A stretch of DNA of 6,878 bases from JASFQI01 sp050115555 (lineage in GTDB: Bacteria; Desulfobacterota; DSM-4660; Desulfatiglandales; HGW-15), in contig JASFQI010000270.1 in assembly GCA_050115555.1 (NCBI GenBank), positions 1 to 6,878 on the forward strand, written 5' to 3'. The position numbers and the translations under genes were made by a program. Shown one piece after another: positions 5,250 through 6,878 of this stretch (the stretch's first letter is position 1; each line of letters opens with the position of its first letter). Below the pieces are notes generated by a model, which was not told where the DNA came from, did no database searches, and worked only from the letters and a program-made list of their open reading frames with translations.

Positions 5250-6878
5250 TCTGAAAAAGGCCCGTCTGGGAGAGATGCATCGTCCAGCGCGTTTCGCACC
5301 TCGCGGAGGATCTCTCTCGTATCATAGGGTTTTGGAAGAAACCCTTTGGCCTTGTGCTTCAAGTCCGCCACCGGCTCGTCTTCCTTGAAATACCCGCTTG
5401 TGAGAAGGACGCGTACGTTGGGATCCAGACGAAGCAACTCCTCCATGCACCGCGCTCCGCCCATGCCCGGCATGATGAGGTCAAGAATCACCAGGTCAAA
5501 GACGCCTGTCTTTCCTTTGTACAGCCGAATTGCCTCTTCACCGCTCATCGCCGTTTCCACGCGGTACCCGGCGGTAGTGAGAACCCGGGAGACAAGGGTC
5601 TGGATGGTACTTTCATCGTCCACGACCAGGATGGTTTCGTTTCCCCCGATCAGGCGCTCGGGCGGCTCGGTCCTCCCTTCCTCTTGTACGTGCTTCTCCA
5701 TCACCGGAAAATAAATGTCGAACGTCGTACCTTCTCCGGGGCGGCTTTCGCATCGAATAGCCCCACCGTGATTCTTCACGATTCCGTAAACCATGGCCAG
5801 GCCGAGCCCTGTTCCTTTGCCCGTCTCCTTGGTGGTGTAAAAAGGCTCGAAAATGTGTTCTAAAATCTCCCGATCCATACCGCATCCCGTGTCCATGAGG
5901 GAAAGCCGGACATAGTCTCCGGGCTCCACGTCAGAAGAAACGCATGGATTCTCTTGGGTCAAGCGCACGTTTCTCGTCTCCACCCTCAGGGTTCCGCCCT
6001 GGGGCATGGCATCCCTCGCATTGAGCCCCAGGTTCATCATCGCCTGCTCGACCTGAGCGGCATCGGCATAGATGGTGTGAAGCTCTTTCTGGAGGTCGAG
6101 CTCGATGTCGATCATCTTTGGAATGGTTCGCTGAAGCAGCTTGTAGACCTGCTCGATCTCATGATTCAGGTCCAGGGGTTTCAGCTTGCTCTCCACCTTG
6201 CGGCTGAACGTCAGGAGCTGTTGGGTCAGCTCGCTTGCCCGTTTGGCTGCACGGGCGATCTCCTGGAGCTCCACCCACCCGGCATCCCCCTCTTTGCGCT
6301 TTAAAAGAAGCAGGTCCGCATACCCTTGGACAGCCAGGAGGAGATTGTTGAAGTCGTGGGCAATCCCACCCGCCAGTGTGCCCACGGCCTCCATTTTCTG
6401 GGAGTGCCGGAGCTGTTGCTCCAGCTGCCGGGTTTCCGCTTCCGCACGTTTTCGCTCCGTGATGTCCGCAACCACGGCCACCAGGCACTCCTGGCCGTCG
6501 TAAACGAGAGGGCGGGCGGAAAGCAGGGTGTCGAGGATGCGCCCGTCCTTGGTGCGATGCTGGATTTCACAGTTCGTGACCCAGCCCTGCTCCTGCATGA
6601 TGCGAACGAACCGCTCCCGTTCCTCGGGTCTGGGAACGAGATTGAGCTCGCGGATCGTACGATCGACCGCTTCCTCCCGGGAGTAGCCCGAGAGGTGGGT
6701 GAAGGCCTCGTTGACCTGAAGAAAGCGTCCGTTGTCCTGTCGCGTAATCGTAATGGAGTAGGGCGCGGCCTCAAAGGTCTTCCGGTATCGATCCTCGCTT
6801 GCATGGAGCTCGAGCCGCGCCTTTTTGCGGAGCTTTTCCTGCGCCTCCAGAAGGAAGACGAGCACCTGGTTGAACGCG
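5246..6878 (-). CDS. PAS-containing hybrid sensor histidine kinase with C-terminal receiver domain (5' end outside window)
   Basis: The visible part is about 540 residues of a two-component phosphorelay kinase; residues here are counted from the GTG at 6865. Upstream of that GTG the frame stays open to the window edge (AFNQ...), and the first visible residues look like a signalling helix, so the true N terminus and perhaps a sensor or membrane domain lie outside. Domains in order: PAS with its C-cap (about 23-137, ending ADITERKRAE), HisKA with phospho-acceptor His170 in GGIAHDFNN, and an HATPase with N box NARDAM (282-287), G1 DTGCGM (325-330), F box FEPFYTTK and G2 GKGTGLGLAMVYG (349-361). 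The receiver (about 410-527) has acidic Asp416/Asp417, phospho-acceptor Asp462 in LDLIMPGMGG, Thr489 and Lys512. All key catalytic residues are present. There is no DNA-binding output, so signal passes to another protein or back through the receiver. The adjacent activator lacks a receiver and is not an obvious partner. Confidence 0.92.
   Translation of the reverse strand, partial: AFNQVLVFLLEAQEKLRKKARLELHASEDRYRKTFEAAPYSITITRQDNGRFLQVNEAFTHLSGYSREEAVDRTIRELNLVPRPEERERFVRIMQEQGWVTNCEIQHRTKDGRILDTLLSARPLVYDGQECLVAVVADITERKRAEAETRQLEQQLRHSQKMEAVGTLAGGIAHDFNNLLLAVQGYADLLLLKRKEGDAGWVELQEIARAAKRASELTQQLLTFSRKVESKLKPLDLNHEIEQVYKLLQRTIPKMIDIELDLQKELHTIYADAAQVEQAMMNLGLNARDAMPQGGTLRVETRNVRLTQENPCVSSDVEPGDYVRLSLMDTGCGMDREILEHIFEPFYTTKETGKGTGLGLAMVYGIVKNHGGAIRCESRPGEGTTFDIYFPVMEKHVQEEGRTEPPERLIGGNETILVVDDESTIQTLVSRVLTTAGYRVETAMSGEEAIRLYKGKTGVFDLVILDLIMPGMGGARCMEELLRLDPNVRVLLTSGYFKEDEPVADLKHKAKGFLPKPYDTREILREVRNALDDASLPDGPFSD

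Noticed and set aside
3971..5254. 427-codon plus-strand frame overlapping the MFS gene
   Set aside because: It is rich in Arg, Gly and Pro, has no domain, and is a shifted frame of the transporter, whose own frame has MFS motifs and membrane helices.

Overview
This is a GC-rich bacterial window with five protein genes and several readable regulatory sites. A PAS-type sigma-54 activator, an FCD-type GntR regulator, a hydroxybutyrate-dehydrogenase-like SDR and a PAS-containing hybrid histidine kinase together look like an anaerobic or metabolically versatile proteobacterium, perhaps of the Desulfobacterota (former Deltaproteobacteria). That placement is inference from gene style only. No rRNA, tRNA, CRISPR, IS element or phage gene was seen.

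Layout: (1) bases 1-146 are an AT-rich control region with a perfect 19-bp palindrome and a FadR/PdhR-type operator. (2) A GntR/FadR-type regulator lies on the + strand (147-875). (3) It converges on a minus-strand short-chain dehydrogenase (1011-1850) that resembles D-3-hydroxybutyrate dehydrogenase. (4) A 336-bp divergent spacer (1851-2186) carries a strong sigma-54 -24/-12 match pointing at the SDR and a 24-bp dyad about 145 bp upstream of it. (5) A PAS/AAA+/Fis-HTH sigma-54 activator lies on the + strand (2187-3644). (6) A 273-bp spacer holds a second, diverged copy of the dyad core. (7) An MFS transporter follows on the + strand (3918-5249). (8) A hybrid sensor kinase on the minus strand (5246-6878) runs off the right edge, and its stop codon interlocks with that of the transporter.

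Proposed logic (inference): the activator senses a signal through its PAS domain, binds the TGTA-N10-TACA dyad just upstream of its own gene, and drives the SDR from the sigma-54 promoter. The related site before the transporter would place uptake or export of a small molecule in the same regulon. The SDR keeps the carboxylate-binding residues of 3-hydroxybutyrate dehydrogenase, so a 3-hydroxy or 3-oxo acid is a reasonable guess for its substrate. It has, however, lost the usual catalytic Asn and other signature residues. The GntR protein probably controls itself and may respond to a carboxylic acid. The kinase probably belongs to a separate unit entering from the right.
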